Positions 34,243 through 42,444 of a stretch of 64,000 nucleotides of DNA are shown piece after piece. Numbering within the stretch: position 1 is the stretch's first letter; the number at the start of each line of letters is the position of its first letter. A program made the translations under genes and the position numbers. The DNA is from Paenibacillus phytohabitans (GTDB lineage: Bacteria > Bacillota > Bacilli > Paenibacillales > Paenibacillaceae): positions 265,648 through 329,647 of the forward strand of contig NZ_WHOB01000089.1 in NCBI RefSeq assembly GCF_013141775.1, written 5' to 3'. Below the pieces are notes generated by a model. That model ran no database searches and had not been told where the DNA came from. It saw only the letters and a list, made by a program, of their open reading frames with translations.

Positions 34243-35250
34243 TTACCCCGTTGTCGCTCTGCGCCGCTGTGCACCGCCGGGAGTCTGCCGTTTGGCTCCG
34301 GCCTGGAAGCTGCCGGAATCGGCCAATTGGCGGTACAGCTTCTTCTCCGCTTCTGAGGTTTCCGGCGGAATGACGATCTCCATCCGGAACAGGATATCAC
34401 CATTCGTACCGTTAGGACGCTTAAGCCCCTTGCCGGAGAGGCGCAGCGTTCTGCCGGACGCCATACCTGCAGGAATTTTCAATTTCACCTGGCTGCCATC
34501 CGGCAGGGCCACCTTGGCTTCCCCGCCAAGTACAGCCTGCCAGGGGGCAATCTCTACCGTGCCGAGTAAATCCCCGCCGCCGTCCGGTTCATAGATGTCA
34601 TGGGGCAGGAGATGCAGCGAGATCAACAGGTCGCCTCCCTGTCCCGCCCCGCTTCCGCCGCCGGGAACCCGGATCACCGTCCCTTCGGACGAGCGTGCCG
34701 GAATCTGCACACTCAGGTCTTTGCCTGCAGCCTGAACGCTGATATTTCCGCCTTTGTATGCCTGCTCCAGCGTAATCTCAAGCTGGGCCTGCATCGTGCT
34801 GAACTCATCCGCCCAAGGGCTTCCCCCTTGGCGGACACCGCCGCTGCCGGAGAAGAAATCGAAGCCGGCGCGGTCCGCTGCCCCCCGGCTGCCGAAGAAC
34901 ATCCCGAACAGGTCCTCTTCGGGAATACTGCTGCCGGAAGCAGTGCCGCTGCTCCAGCCTGCGCCAAAAGGCGAATCCCAAGACGCGGAGGAGGCTGCCC
35001 CGCCGCTCTGCGGACCCCTTGCCCCAGCGTAGCCGGCCCCGTAGCGCAGCTCCTCATCATAGATTTTCCGCTTCTCTTCATCACCCAGCACCTCGTACGC
35101 TTCGGCCGCTTCCTTGAATCTGGCTTCTGCCTCCGGGGCTTTGTTGACATCGGGATGCCACTTCTTAGCCAGCTTCTGATAAGCTTTTTTGATCTCCTGC
35201 TTCGAGGCCTGCCTGCCGACGCCCAGAGTCTCGTAATAATTTGCCGCCAC
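34243..35250 (-). CDS. DnaJ/CbpA-type co-chaperone without zinc finger
   Basis: A 335-residue type II J-protein. The J domain (about 4-70) has the HPD motif at KKWHPDVNKAP, then a Gly/Ser/Phe-rich linker (about 72-150), then two C-terminal beta-sandwich domains beginning LEITLEQAYKGG. The cysteine-rich zinc domain of canonical DnaJ is absent, so it resembles CbpA/DnaJ class B. The start is a GTG at 35250 with AGGAGG 5 bp upstream. Being next to clpB, it probably helps deliver aggregates to DnaK and ClpB. Confidence 0.88.
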   Translation of the reverse strand: MAANYYETLGVGRQASKQEIKKAYQKLAKKWHPDVNKAPEAEARFKEAAEAYEVLGDEEKRKIYDEELRYGAGYAGARGPQSGGAASSASWDSPFGAGWSSGTASGSSIPEEDLFGMFFGSRGAADRAGFDFFSGSGGVRQGGSPWADEFSTMQAQLEITLEQAYKGGNISVQAAGKDLSVQIPARSSEGTVIRVPGGGSGAGQGGDLLISLHLLPHDIYEPDGGGDLLGTVEIAPWQAVLGGEAKVALPDGSQVKLKIPAGMASGRTLRLSGKGLKRPNGTNGDILFRMEIVIPPETSEAEKKLYRQLADSGSFQAGAKRQTPGGAQRRRATTG

Positions 35251-35626
35251 TGGTACCTCCTCCTTTCGTATATTGGGAACCTTATTCTATAGGTTATAGC
35301 ATTCCGCCCTGTAACAAGCCTATTCCCGGTGCCGATGATTATTCACCAAGTCCGTTTCTCCGGGAAAAGACGCATTATAGCCGGTATCCCCACTACAATG
35401 CGCCCTGTATGATCATGCTATATGAAAAGCCCGGCGAAACCACTCTGCCGCAGGGAACCGGATAGGCCGGCGGCAGAAGCCGCTTAGCCCGGGAACCCCG
35501 CTGAACCCGGCTGCTTCAGCCAGACTTGGAAGTCCTTCATTCTCAGGCTTCCTCCCAATCATCCTCAGTGTTCCCGCTCTCCGCTTCCCCCGGAGAACCG
35601 CTCACGCTGGAAGCTGCGCCTGCCGC
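35251..35626. other. Intergenic region upstream of the dnaJ-like gene
   Basis: No gene is seen in this 376-bp gap. On the leftward strand GTTACA and TATAGA are 18 bp apart (near 35293-35325) and could be a weak promoter for the dnaJ-clpB pair. I find no CtsR box and no CIRCE element here. Confidence 0.35.
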
Positions 35627-36097
35627 TTACTGAAGCTGCTCATCTGAAGAATTTCCGCCATCCTGAATTTCAATCCGTTTGCCCTGCGACTTCTGCCGTT
35701 TCGGCACTTCCAGGCTCAGCATCCCGTCTTTGAGTGAAGCGCGGATACCTTCCTCCGCAATATCCTGAACATAGAAGCGGCGCACATATTCACCATACCG
35801 CCGTTCCCGGCGCACGGTCTGATGTTCCTTGTTCTCCTCGCTGTTCTCTTCTTTGCGTACTGCCTTGATCGTCAAATAAGGGCTGGTATAATCGATGTCG
35901 ATTTCTTCTTTTTTGAAGCCCGGAAGCTCGGCCTCAATCAGATACGCCCCTTCACTCTCGCGGATGTCTGTCCGGAAGGACAGCGTGGAGCTTGTCAGCG
36001 GTGCAAAGAAATCATCATTAAACACTTCGTTAAGCGACTTAGCCAGCACACCAAAAGCATCATCTCTGCGTTTACCAAAAGGAACCAAATCAAACAT
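35627..36097 (-). CDS. Small heat-shock protein, Hsp20/alpha-crystallin family
   Basis: A 156-residue holdase that binds unfolding proteins without ATP. The alpha-crystallin domain (about 45-140) includes FRTDIRESEGAYLIEAELPGFKKEEIDID and ends with the conserved GMLSLEVPK (A-x-x-x-G-x-L equivalent ASLKDGMLSLEVP). The start at 36097 has AGGAGA 7 bp upstream and is preferred over an in-frame ATG at 36205, which lies upstream of the predicted transcription start. A consensus promoter and CtsR-type boxes lie just upstream. Confidence 0.92.
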   Translation of the reverse strand: MFDLVPFGKRRDDAFGVLAKSLNEVFNDDFFAPLTSSTLSFRTDIRESEGAYLIEAELPGFKKEEIDIDYTSPYLTIKAVRKEENSEENKEHQTVRRERRYGEYVRRFYVQDIAEEGIRASLKDGMLSLEVPKRQKSQGKRIEIQDGGNSSDEQLQ

Positions 36098-36143
36098 TAT
36101 CCATTCTCCTCTCATTTGACTTTGAATTTGTTGTTGGTTTGAC

Positions 36144-36160
36144 TTTGACTTTATTTGATC
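36144..36160 (-). promoter_or_regulatory. CtsR-type operator (one mismatch) over the hsp20 transcription start
   Basis: Read leftward, GATCAAA-TAA-AGTCAAA fits the CtsR heptad repeat RGTCAAA-NAN-RGTCAAA except for one base in the first heptad. It lies a few bases downstream of the predicted +1, and further GTCAAA half-sites continue towards the start codon. Confidence 0.65.
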
Positions 36161-36169
36161 TATGGCTTT

Positions 36170-36198
36170 ATTATAGTCGCCGGCCGCCCGGATGACAA
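36170..36198 (-). promoter_or_regulatory. Sigma-A promoter of hsp20
   Basis: Read leftward, TTGTCA (36198-36193) and TATAAT (36175-36170) are 17 bp apart. The transcription start would be near 36163, giving a leader of about 65 nt. Confidence 0.8.
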
Positions 36199-36205
36199 AA
36201 CTCAT

Positions 36206-36245
36206 ATAAGCCGAAAATCCGGTAAAATCCGGCGTTTCGGCTTAT
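36206..36245 (+). terminator. Terminator-like hairpin upstream of the hsp20 promoter
   Basis: ATAAGCCGAAA (36206-36216) pairs perfectly with TTTCGGCTTAT (36235-36245), with TTTTTT following on the plus strand. No rightward gene ends just before it, so it may shield the hsp20 promoter or be a relic. Confidence 0.6.
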
Positions 36246-36276
36246 TTTTTAGTATAAATTTTAACATTATTAATAA

Positions 36277-36293
36277 TTTGACCTTATTTGACT
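36277..36293 (-). promoter_or_regulatory. Exact-match CtsR box upstream of hsp20
   Basis: Read leftward, AGTCAAA-TAA-GGTCAAA matches the CtsR consensus RGTCAAA-NAN-RGTCAAA at every defined position. It lies about 115 bp upstream of the predicted start of transcription, so it may serve a second upstream promoter or work cooperatively with the proximal box. Confidence 0.75.
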
Positions 36294-36461
36294 TTAACTC
36301 TTTAATTCACATGATTTCTATCCGCACCCTCACGGACATAGTAAATATAAAGAACTAACACCTAAAATATAACAAGTAAATTAAAGGAACTAGTGGGAAT
36401 TGTCGATATAAACGTCATAGTAAAAATCCCGCAGCCAATGCGGATATGATGAGGTGATGAA

Positions 36462-37169
36462 GTGGCAAAAGCAGGACTGGGCATTATCTTCTTCGTCATA
36501 GGTTTTATTCTACATAGAACTTATGCAGCAGATCCTAACGTTATTATTTCTATTGTGATTGGAGGGCTTGGAGGAATTATCGGGTGGGCGACCGGCGGAT
36601 TAATTAGGCCATTGCACGTCAAGAAAGCTAAACCAGCTGATGATGAGGCCGCCGCTGCTTCCGAAGTGGTCCTGGAATCCTCAGACCAGCCCGCAGATGA
36701 ATCAGAGCCTTCCGGCTCCGGAGGCTGGTTAGGACTTTTCGCAATAGGCATTGTGCTCTCACTCTTCGCAGGTGTGCGAATGCTTTATGGTAATTTCTCA
36801 TTATTCGGCTCTGAAGGCCTTAAGCTTCTTAGCGACCCTGACAGCAGCTACTACGTCGCTTCAATGCTTCCTAGTCTTGTGATAGAAACGGTATTAGTAT
36901 GTATTCAGGTCGTAATGATCCTGTTCATTCTGTACCTGGGTCTCAAACATAAAAAGTTATTCAAATACATATCTATATCTTTCATCGTATATAACATCTT
37001 ACTTAATACCATAGATACCTTCATGTTCAGCCAGGTACAGACTACTCTTTCCGGTCTCATACCGGACGATACCTCTTATACGGATATCTTCCGGTCCTTC
37101 ATTTATGCTGTGATCTGGATCCCCTATTTCCTGCGGTCAAAGAGAGTCAAGAATACGTTTATTTGTTAA
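36462..37169 (+). CDS. DUF2569-like membrane protein
   Basis: A 235-residue integral membrane protein. Two N-terminal helices (about 3-22 and 26-47) are followed by an acidic Ala/Glu/Ser linker (about 55-85), then four helices whose spacing and the ending WIPYFLRSKRVKNTF match DUF2569 proteins, of unknown function. The N-terminal pair and linker look like an addition to the usual DUF2569 core. The start is a GTG at 36462, with GAGGTG just upstream. Confidence 0.65.
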   Translation: MAKAGLGIIFFVIGFILHRTYAADPNVIISIVIGGLGGIIGWATGGLIRPLHVKKAKPADDEAAAASEVVLESSDQPADESEPSGSGGWLGLFAIGIVLSLFAGVRMLYGNFSLFGSEGLKLLSDPDSSYYVASMLPSLVIETVLVCIQVVMILFILYLGLKHKKLFKYISISFIVYNILLNTIDTFMFSQVQTTLSGLIPDDTSYTDIFRSFIYAVIWIPYFLRSKRVKNTFIC

Positions 37170-37249
37170 TATTTTTGTACATAGTCTCTTCAATTCTTCC
37201 GGACCTGCGTTATTGTTGAATCAGCTTTCGCAGGTCCGGTCTACCCTCC

Positions 37250-37804
37250 CTATTTCACATACAGCTCACGGTATTCGCTATCCAGCATGCCCATCATAAT
37301 CACATCATGGTACTCATGGTTATAATAGAGCGTCTGGCGCCGTACACCCTCACGGACAAAACCGATTGATTCATACACATGCGCAGCGCGGGCATTATAG
37401 CTATAGACCTCCAGCTCAATCCGGTGCAGATTCAGAATGCCGAAGCCGTAGTCCAGCATCAGCAGCAGCGCTTCCCGTCCATACCCTTGTCCCTGATGCC
37501 GCTCATCCCCAATAGCAATCCGCAGATTTGCACTGCGGTTGTCAGGGTCTATATCCTGAATGGCGATATCGCCGATCACCTCATCAGTCTCCCTAAGGGC
37601 GATAAGCAGCAGCACCGTACTGTCGTCCCCTGATTTGCGCGCGATATAATTCTCTATCTGCTCTTTGGTGATATGCTTTTTCGTGCCTGTAAGTCTGCGG
37701 ACTTCCGTGCCGTAGAACATATGGTAATACAATTCGGCGTCTTCCCCGTTAAGCGGGCGCAGATATACCTTTTTTCCTGTTAAAAGCGCTGAATGTCTGG
37801 TCAC
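37250..37804 (-). CDS. GNAT-family N-acetyltransferase (RimJ/RimL-like)
   Basis: An acetyl-CoA-dependent acetyltransferase of about 184 residues. It has the order typical of the RimJ/RimL group: VYLRPLNGEDAELYY, the acetyl-CoA loop RHQGQGYGREALLLML, and N-x-R-A-x-x-VYESIGFVREG near the end. A GTG at 37804 has GGGAG 9 bp upstream; an ATG at 37813 sits directly on the ribosome binding site and is less likely. Its substrate (a protein N-terminus, a polyamine or a small amine) is undetermined. It is divergent from the MocR-like gene. Confidence 0.8.
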   Translation of the reverse strand: MTRHSALLTGKKVYLRPLNGEDAELYYHMFYGTEVRRLTGTKKHITKEQIENYIARKSGDDSTVLLLIALRETDEVIGDIAIQDIDPDNRSANLRIAIGDERHQGQGYGREALLLMLDYGFGILNLHRIELEVYSYNARAAHVYESIGFVREGVRRQTLYYNHEYHDVIMMGMLDSEYRELYVK

Positions 37805-37908
37805 TCCCGTCATCTCCCGACTGTTGTTATAGCTCTTATGGTAATGTAGATCTGCATACTATAAAATATACAAAAACGTCTAATTTCAAAGGACAGATTC
37901 GAAGGTGT

Positions 37909-39330
37909 ATGATGCTGCTTGTCCCTAATCTGAATGAGCACAGCGAGATTCCTTACTATATACAGCTCTATGATTATTTTGCAAAAGAGATTATCGGCGG
38001 CGCTCTCCCCAGTGGTACACGCCTGCCTTCCATCCGCCGCCTGGCGGCATTATGCGGTATCAGCGCCACTCCTGTCGAGCTCGCCTACCAGCAGCTGCTT
38101 GCCGAGGGCTTCATCGCCAGCAAACCGCGCAGCGGTTACACCATCCTGCCAGTCCATAGGAATGGCGGCCCTGCAGAAGCCGAGGAGCGGCCACGTCCGG
38201 CTGTCCGTCCTATTACTCCCCGCGATTCGCGGCAATACGCATATGATTTCCACATGTCACGGAATGATTTCTCTTTATTCCCGCATAAAATATGGCGCAG
38301 CCTCTACCAGGAACAGCTCGCGAATCCGGACCTGCTCCAGTATGGTGATCCGCAGGGGGAGCCGGCGCTCCGCGGGAGCATTGCCGCCCATCTGCGGCGG
38401 TTCCGTGGGCTGCGCTGTACAGAGAAGCAAATTGTGGTCGGCGGCGACCAGTATACGCTGTGCTCTTTGTTATACCTAATGCTTAAAGAACGGGTGACGC
38501 GGCTCGGAATAGAAGACCCGGGGTATCACCTGCTGCCCGCAGCATTCAAACGCGGCGGTTATGAGATTATGCCCATTCCGCTGGAGGAAGACGGGCTGGT
38601 GATAGAGAAGCTGTACCGAAGCGGGGCTGACGCCGTATACATCTCCCCTTCCCATCAGTTTCCCAGAGGGATGGCGATGCCGGTAGCCAAACGCTTCGCC
38701 TTGCTGGATTGGGCCCGGTCAGCGGGCGGCTATATCATTGAAGATGATTATGACGGGGAGTTCCGCTATCATGGACGGCCCATTCCTGCGCTTCAGGGAC
38801 TTGAAGCGGACAGTCCGGTAATCTATATGTGCAGCTTCGCGCAATCTGTAACTCCTGCCCTGTGCATTCACTATATGGTTCTGCCGGAGGAGCTGCTGCC
38901 GCTCTATCACAGCCTGAGAAGCGAGCTGTATCTGGAGCACTCGGCTTCTCGGCTGCATCAGATTGCGCTGCATTATTTTATGGAAAGAGGGTACTTCGAG
39001 AAACATCTGCGCAGGATGCGGCTGCTCTATCAGCGCAAGCATGACCTGCTTCTGCGCTCGGTCCAGCGCTATTTCGGCGATGCAGCAGCCGTCAGCGGAC
39101 GGGATGCCGGATTTCATCTTCTCCTGACCCTGAAACCGCCCGCAGCGGGCAGTGCACGAGAGCTTGCCGCAGCAGCGGAAGCTGAAGGTATCCGTGTTAC
39201 GCCTATGTCGTATACGTGGTGGGATAAGCCGGACTGCGATGAACCGGAATTCATTCTGGGCTTCGGCGGGATTGCCGAGGATCTGATTGATGAGGGAATC
39301 CGCAGGCTGGCGGAGGTGTGGCTGGGATAG
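37909..39330 (+). CDS. MocR-like GntR/aminotransferase-fold regulator lacking the PLP lysine
   Basis: A 473-residue fusion of a GntR winged helix (about 12-82, SGTRLPSIRRLAALCGISATPV) and a fold-type I aminotransferase domain. MocR/PdxR regulators bind pyridoxal phosphate through a lysine in a motif like TFSKSLAPxLR. Here the aligned segment is SFAQSVTPALCI (309-320): the Lys position is Gln312 and the Arg position Cys319. The Asp-Tyr motif IIEDDYDGEFRY is kept. It therefore may bind PLP non-covalently, bind another ligand, or be ligand-independent. ATG at 37909 or 37912 are both possible. It is divergent from an acetyltransferase gene, its likely first target. Confidence 0.85.
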   Translation: MMLLVPNLNEHSEIPYYIQLYDYFAKEIIGGALPSGTRLPSIRRLAALCGISATPVELAYQQLLAEGFIASKPRSGYTILPVHRNGGPAEAEERPRPAVRPITPRDSRQYAYDFHMSRNDFSLFPHKIWRSLYQEQLANPDLLQYGDPQGEPALRGSIAAHLRRFRGLRCTEKQIVVGGDQYTLCSLLYLMLKERVTRLGIEDPGYHLLPAAFKRGGYEIMPIPLEEDGLVIEKLYRSGADAVYISPSHQFPRGMAMPVAKRFALLDWARSAGGYIIEDDYDGEFRYHGRPIPALQGLEADSPVIYMCSFAQSVTPALCIHYMVLPEELLPLYHSLRSELYLEHSASRLHQIALHYFMERGYFEKHLRRMRLLYQRKHDLLLRSVQRYFGDAAAVSGRDAGFHLLLTLKPPAAGSARELAAAAEAEGIRVTPMSYTWWDKPDCDEPEFILGFGGIAEDLIDEGIRRLAEVWLG

Positions 39331-39358
39331 CTTTTTAACGATGCATAACTGCTTACCT

Positions 39359-40318
39359 CTACTTATATTGCGCCAGCATTCCCGCCAGCGTCCGCTTCAC
39401 CTCCGCCACCAGCTCCGGCGGCTCCTGTACCGTGGCCTCATTGCAGAGGCCAATCACAAAACGCGCGAAGAAGCCCAGATCGCTCTGCTGGATATCCCCT
39501 TCCAGCCAGCCCGTGCCATCCCCGCGGATATGCAGCAGGGGTGAGGACCACACCTCGGCTTCGCAGGCCTGAACACCTCCGCTCCCCAGTTCAACGAACA
39601 GCCGGATAAGGCTTTTATCACCCTGCTCAGTTTGACTGCTGTAATCATCCTTATTGCCCAAATGGACATGCTTCAGATCAAGCGCTTCCGGCCCGGACTC
39701 GTCGTATCCGGCAGACTGAATCCGGTCGCAGCGGAATACACGGATATCGCCGCGCAGGAAGCAATAGGCCGGGCAATACCACAAGCCATTATGGGCGTAG
39801 ATGCCCACTGGCTGAATCCATCTCTCCTTACGCTGCCCCTTCGATTCATAATCAATCAGCAGCACCTTTTGACCGGTGGCCGCTTCCAGCAACAGGGACA
39901 GATAGGGGAACTCCGCCTGTCTCGCCGGGGTCAGGAAATCAATCCGGTTCTTCATCTCGTCAATCCGGTCACGGACATCGCCGGACATATAGTTATAGAA
40001 TTTATGCAGGGCAGCTAATGATTCCTCCTTGAAGGGGAGATACTTGTAGTGGCGCAGGGCATGGCTGGCGAAAAAAATCGCCACCGCCTCCTCCTCCGTG
40101 AACGCGATCGGCGGCAGTATTCTTTCGTTCAGCACCTGATAGCCTCCATGCGGCCCCACTTCAGAATAGAGCGGAACGCCTAACTCCCCCAGCTCCTGCA
40201 AATCCCTGAGGATGGTCCGGGAGGATACATTGAATTCGTCGGCCAGCTCTTTGACGGTGAATTTCCGCTTGCGGTTGACCGTCATCATCAGGTCCAGCAG
40301 CCTTTTGGATTTAGACAT
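39359..40318 (-). CDS. YafY/DeoR-type HTH regulator with WYL domain
   Basis: A 319-residue regulator. The N-terminal winged helix (about 5-58) reads KRLLDLMMTVNRKRKFTVKELADEFNVSSRTILRDL, typical of HTH_11. The middle WYL domain has LLIDYESKGQRKERWIQPVGIYAHNGLWYCPAYC, and a C-terminal WCX-like extension follows. WYL domains sense small ligands or nucleic acids. The start at 40318 has GGAG 8 bp upstream. It is divergent from a VOC gene and shares with it a control region holding a perfect inverted repeat. Confidence 0.85.
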   Translation of the reverse strand: MSKSKRLLDLMMTVNRKRKFTVKELADEFNVSSRTILRDLQELGELGVPLYSEVGPHGGYQVLNERILPPIAFTEEEAVAIFFASHALRHYKYLPFKEESLAALHKFYNYMSGDVRDRIDEMKNRIDFLTPARQAEFPYLSLLLEAATGQKVLLIDYESKGQRKERWIQPVGIYAHNGLWYCPAYCFLRGDIRVFRCDRIQSAGYDESGPEALDLKHVHLGNKDDYSSQTEQGDKSLIRLFVELGSGGVQACEAEVWSSPLLHIRGDGTGWLEGDIQQSDLGFFARFVIGLCNEATVQEPPELVAEVKRTLAGMLAQYK

Positions 40319-40347
40319 CAGCTTCACTCCATTTATTATTATATTCA

Positions 40348-40362
40348 TGACAATACCTGTCA
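40348..40362. promoter_or_regulatory. Inverted repeat, candidate operator for the YafY-type regulator
   Basis: TGACA-ATACC-TGTCA is a perfect 5-bp-arm palindrome in the short divergent region. Its right arm overlaps the -35 box of the VOC promoter, and it lies just upstream of a leftward TATAAT, so a bound regulator could control both genes. Confidence 0.5.
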
Positions 40363-40384
40363 CTATTATAGATTACACTATAAT
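40357..40384 (+). promoter_or_regulatory. Promoter of the VOC-family gene
   Basis: CTGTCA (40357-40362) and TATAAT (40379-40384) are 16 bp apart, about 48 bp before the start codon. The -35 is weak and embedded in the inverted repeat. Confidence 0.55.
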
Positions 40385-40432
40385 CAAAGCCGGTTAGTAC
40401 AGGCAAATCAAATTCTAAGGAGCGATTTAGAC

Positions 40433-40858
40433 ATGACCCTGCAAGTAAATCCTTTTATTCTGGTGGACGGTACAGCAAGTGAGGCGATTGCCTTTTATCA
40501 GGAGGCGCTTGGTGCTACGCTGCTCTTCAAGCAAACTGTGGGCGAAGGCCCGCAGAACCCTGACTCCCCGATGACCGAACAGGAAAAAGCGCGTATAGCC
40601 CATTCCGTCCTGCTGGTGGGTGAAACCAAGTTTTTCGTCGCAGATCAGGAGGTTGGCCAGCCTTTGAGCCATGGCAATGGCATCACCATCTGTATCACAG
40701 CGGATACTGCGGAGGAAGCGCAGCAGCTGTATGACTCGCTCAAGGCAGGCGGAACGGTTGATATTGAGCTGGCTCCGGCTTATTTCAGCCCCGCCTTTGG
40801 CATGGTTACCGATAAGTACGGTGTATGCTTCCAGATCTTCACAAAGAGGGCGCAATAA
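40433..40858 (+). CDS. VOC-family (PhnB-like) protein
   Basis: A 141-residue protein with paired beta-alpha-beta-beta-beta units. NPFILVDGTASEAIAFYQEALGA and the later GVCFQIF ending mark the PhnB/DUF1428-like branch of the vicinal-oxygen-chelate superfamily, which includes glyoxalases, dioxygenases and antibiotic-binding proteins. The reaction is unknown. AAGGAG precedes the ATG. It is divergent from the YafY-type regulator, which probably controls it. Confidence 0.8.
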   Translation: MTLQVNPFILVDGTASEAIAFYQEALGATLLFKQTVGEGPQNPDSPMTEQEKARIAHSVLLVGETKFFVADQEVGQPLSHGNGITICITADTAEEAQQLYDSLKAGGTVDIELAPAYFSPAFGMVTDKYGVCFQIFTKRAQ

Positions 40859-40914
40859 AGCTCAAGCTGGCGTGAAGCTCTCAGGCCGTAAAACCCTCAG
40901 GCGTATGATTCAAA

Positions 40915-40956
40915 AAAAGCACTGTCTCCCGGATCATCCGGTGAGACAGTGCTTTT
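40915..40956. terminator. Bidirectional terminator between VOC gene and alkA
   Basis: A 13-bp stem (AAAAGCACTGTCTC with GAGACAGTGCTTTT) encloses a second CGGAT/ATCCG pairing. Read leftward it ends in seven T, read rightward in four. It lies between two convergent genes. Confidence 0.88.
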
Positions 40957-40984
40957 GGCCGTCACGGCTCCACACCTGCCCGCA

Positions 40985-41884
40985 CTAATATAATGCCCGC
41001 CACAGATAAAATGTGGCGTATGCCTCCCAGCCCTGCCAGGGCTGGGCCAGGACGAGCAGCTCCGCAGGCGTCGGCTTGCGGTCCATACCGGTGAGGAACT
41101 TGATCACGTTCTGCAGACCGACATCGCCCACAGGGAACGAAGAGCTGTCCCGCAGGCAGCGCATCCGGACATACTGCGAGGTCCACGGGCTGATCCCGCG
41201 GATCTGCAGCAGCCGCTGCTCGGCGGCGGCCGGGGACGGGAGCGCCAGCAACTCTTCACGGCTCAGCTGCCCGCTTGCGATCAGCGAGGCTACCGTGAGG
41301 ATCGTCTGCGCTTTGCTGCGGGTCAGCTGCAGGGCGCATAATTCTTCGATCTGCACCTCCGAGAAGACCTCCGGTCCGGGGAACCGGTAGTAGGTTTGCC
41401 CTCCCCACTCCAGAGATTCTCCATACACTTCGGTCAGGCGCTGCTTCAGCCTGTAGGCAAAAGCCAGATTCACCTGCTGGCCCAGAATCGCCCAGCATAA
41501 CGCCTCAAACAGATCCGGGATGCCGATAATCCGCAGTCCCCGGTGCTGGCTGACCAGCGGCTGGAGCAGCGGATCTGCTTCCGCCAGCCGGTAGAACGGG
41601 GTAAGATCACGGTCCAGATCGAACCACTCTACAATATAACGGGCCAGCCATTCCTGCTCCAGGACGCCGGGGACAGCGCCGTGCAGGCGGGTTACGCTCA
41701 GCCTGTTGCCTTCAGGCACACTTAACCGGATTAGGACCGGGCCGTCCTCCAGCTTGAACATCCGGGTCACTCCCGAGTCATCCGTCTGGAACAGGCATTC
41801 CAGCGGCGAACGGTTCATGTACTCCAGACAGGCGTCCAGGTTGAAATCCTCCGGCAGCGGCAGCTCAAAAAGCAAATCGTTCAT
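40985..41884 (-). CDS. alkA: DNA-3-methyladenine glycosylase II (AlkA)
   Basis: A 299-residue base-excision glycosylase that removes alkylated purines. The helix-hairpin-helix is LLQIRGISPWTSQYVRM (225-241), followed by the catalytic aspartate Asp254 in PVGDVGLQ. An N-terminal TBP-like domain precedes it, as in the AlkA rather than the smaller MpgII group. It is the third gene of the adaA-adaB-alkA operon and overlaps adaB by 20 bp. Confidence 0.9.
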   Translation of the reverse strand: MNDLLFELPLPEDFNLDACLEYMNRSPLECLFQTDDSGVTRMFKLEDGPVLIRLSVPEGNRLSVTRLHGAVPGVLEQEWLARYIVEWFDLDRDLTPFYRLAEADPLLQPLVSQHRGLRIIGIPDLFEALCWAILGQQVNLAFAYRLKQRLTEVYGESLEWGGQTYYRFPGPEVFSEVQIEELCALQLTRSKAQTILTVASLIASGQLSREELLALPSPAAAEQRLLQIRGISPWTSQYVRMRCLRDSSSFPVGDVGLQNVIKFLTGMDRKPTPAELLVLAQPWQGWEAYATFYLWRALY

Positions 41885-42443
41885 GGCCCGCCGCCTTCAC
41901 ATTTAGAATTCCCTCCAGCTGAAGCAGCTCCTGCTTGAGCTGCAATCCGCCCCGGTAACCGGTTAAGGTGCCGTTCGCACCGATCACCCGGTGGCAGGGC
42001 ACAATGACCGGCAGCGGATTCTGTCCGTTGGCCGTGCCGACAGCACGCACTGCCAGCGGTCTGCCAATCCGCACAGCCAATTCCTTATAGGTAGCAACCT
42101 CTCCATGCGGGATCGTAAGCAGCCCCCGCCATACCTCCTGCTGAAACGGAGTGCCCCATAAATCAAGCGCAAGACTGTTGAAATCGACCGTATCTCCATC
42201 AAAATAACGGCGCAGCAGCTCTATAACCCCAAGCTGCTCAAACCTTCCGTCCCCCTCCAGGAATTCATATTCCGGAGCATACATCTTCAGCCAGGCGGCC
42301 GGCAGCTGCCCTTCATCCTGCGGATAGGACACGCGGATAAGTCCCTTGCTGCTGGCCCATAGGGTCCACTCCCGATTCCCGAGATTCAGGGTATGGTGAT
42401 ATATCATGTTCCGGTTCGGACTCTGGTTTATATTCATATTCAT
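41865..42443 (-). CDS. adaB: Methylated-DNA-protein-cysteine methyltransferase (AdaB/Ogt)
   Basis: A 192-residue suicide repair protein that takes the methyl group from O6-methylguanine onto its own cysteine. The active-site motif IVPCHRVIGANG carries Cys150, and YRGGLQLKQELLQLEG follows as in all members. The ATG at 42443 lies directly after the adaA stop (TAGgATG) with GGGAGG inside the end of adaA. An upstream in-frame ATG would overlap adaA and is rejected. Confidence 0.92.
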   Translation of the reverse strand: MNMNINQSPNRNMIYHHTLNLGNREWTLWASSKGLIRVSYPQDEGQLPAAWLKMYAPEYEFLEGDGRFEQLGVIELLRRYFDGDTVDFNSLALDLWGTPFQQEVWRGLLTIPHGEVATYKELAVRIGRPLAVRAVGTANGQNPLPVIVPCHRVIGANGTLTGYRGGLQLKQELLQLEGILNVKAAGHERFAF

Positions 42444-42444
42444 C

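Noticed and set aside
40348..40362. Reading the TGACA-N5-TGTCA palindrome as an attachment site or IS scar
   Set aside because: There is no duplicated flank, no mobile gene and a good promoter context; an operator is the simpler explanation.
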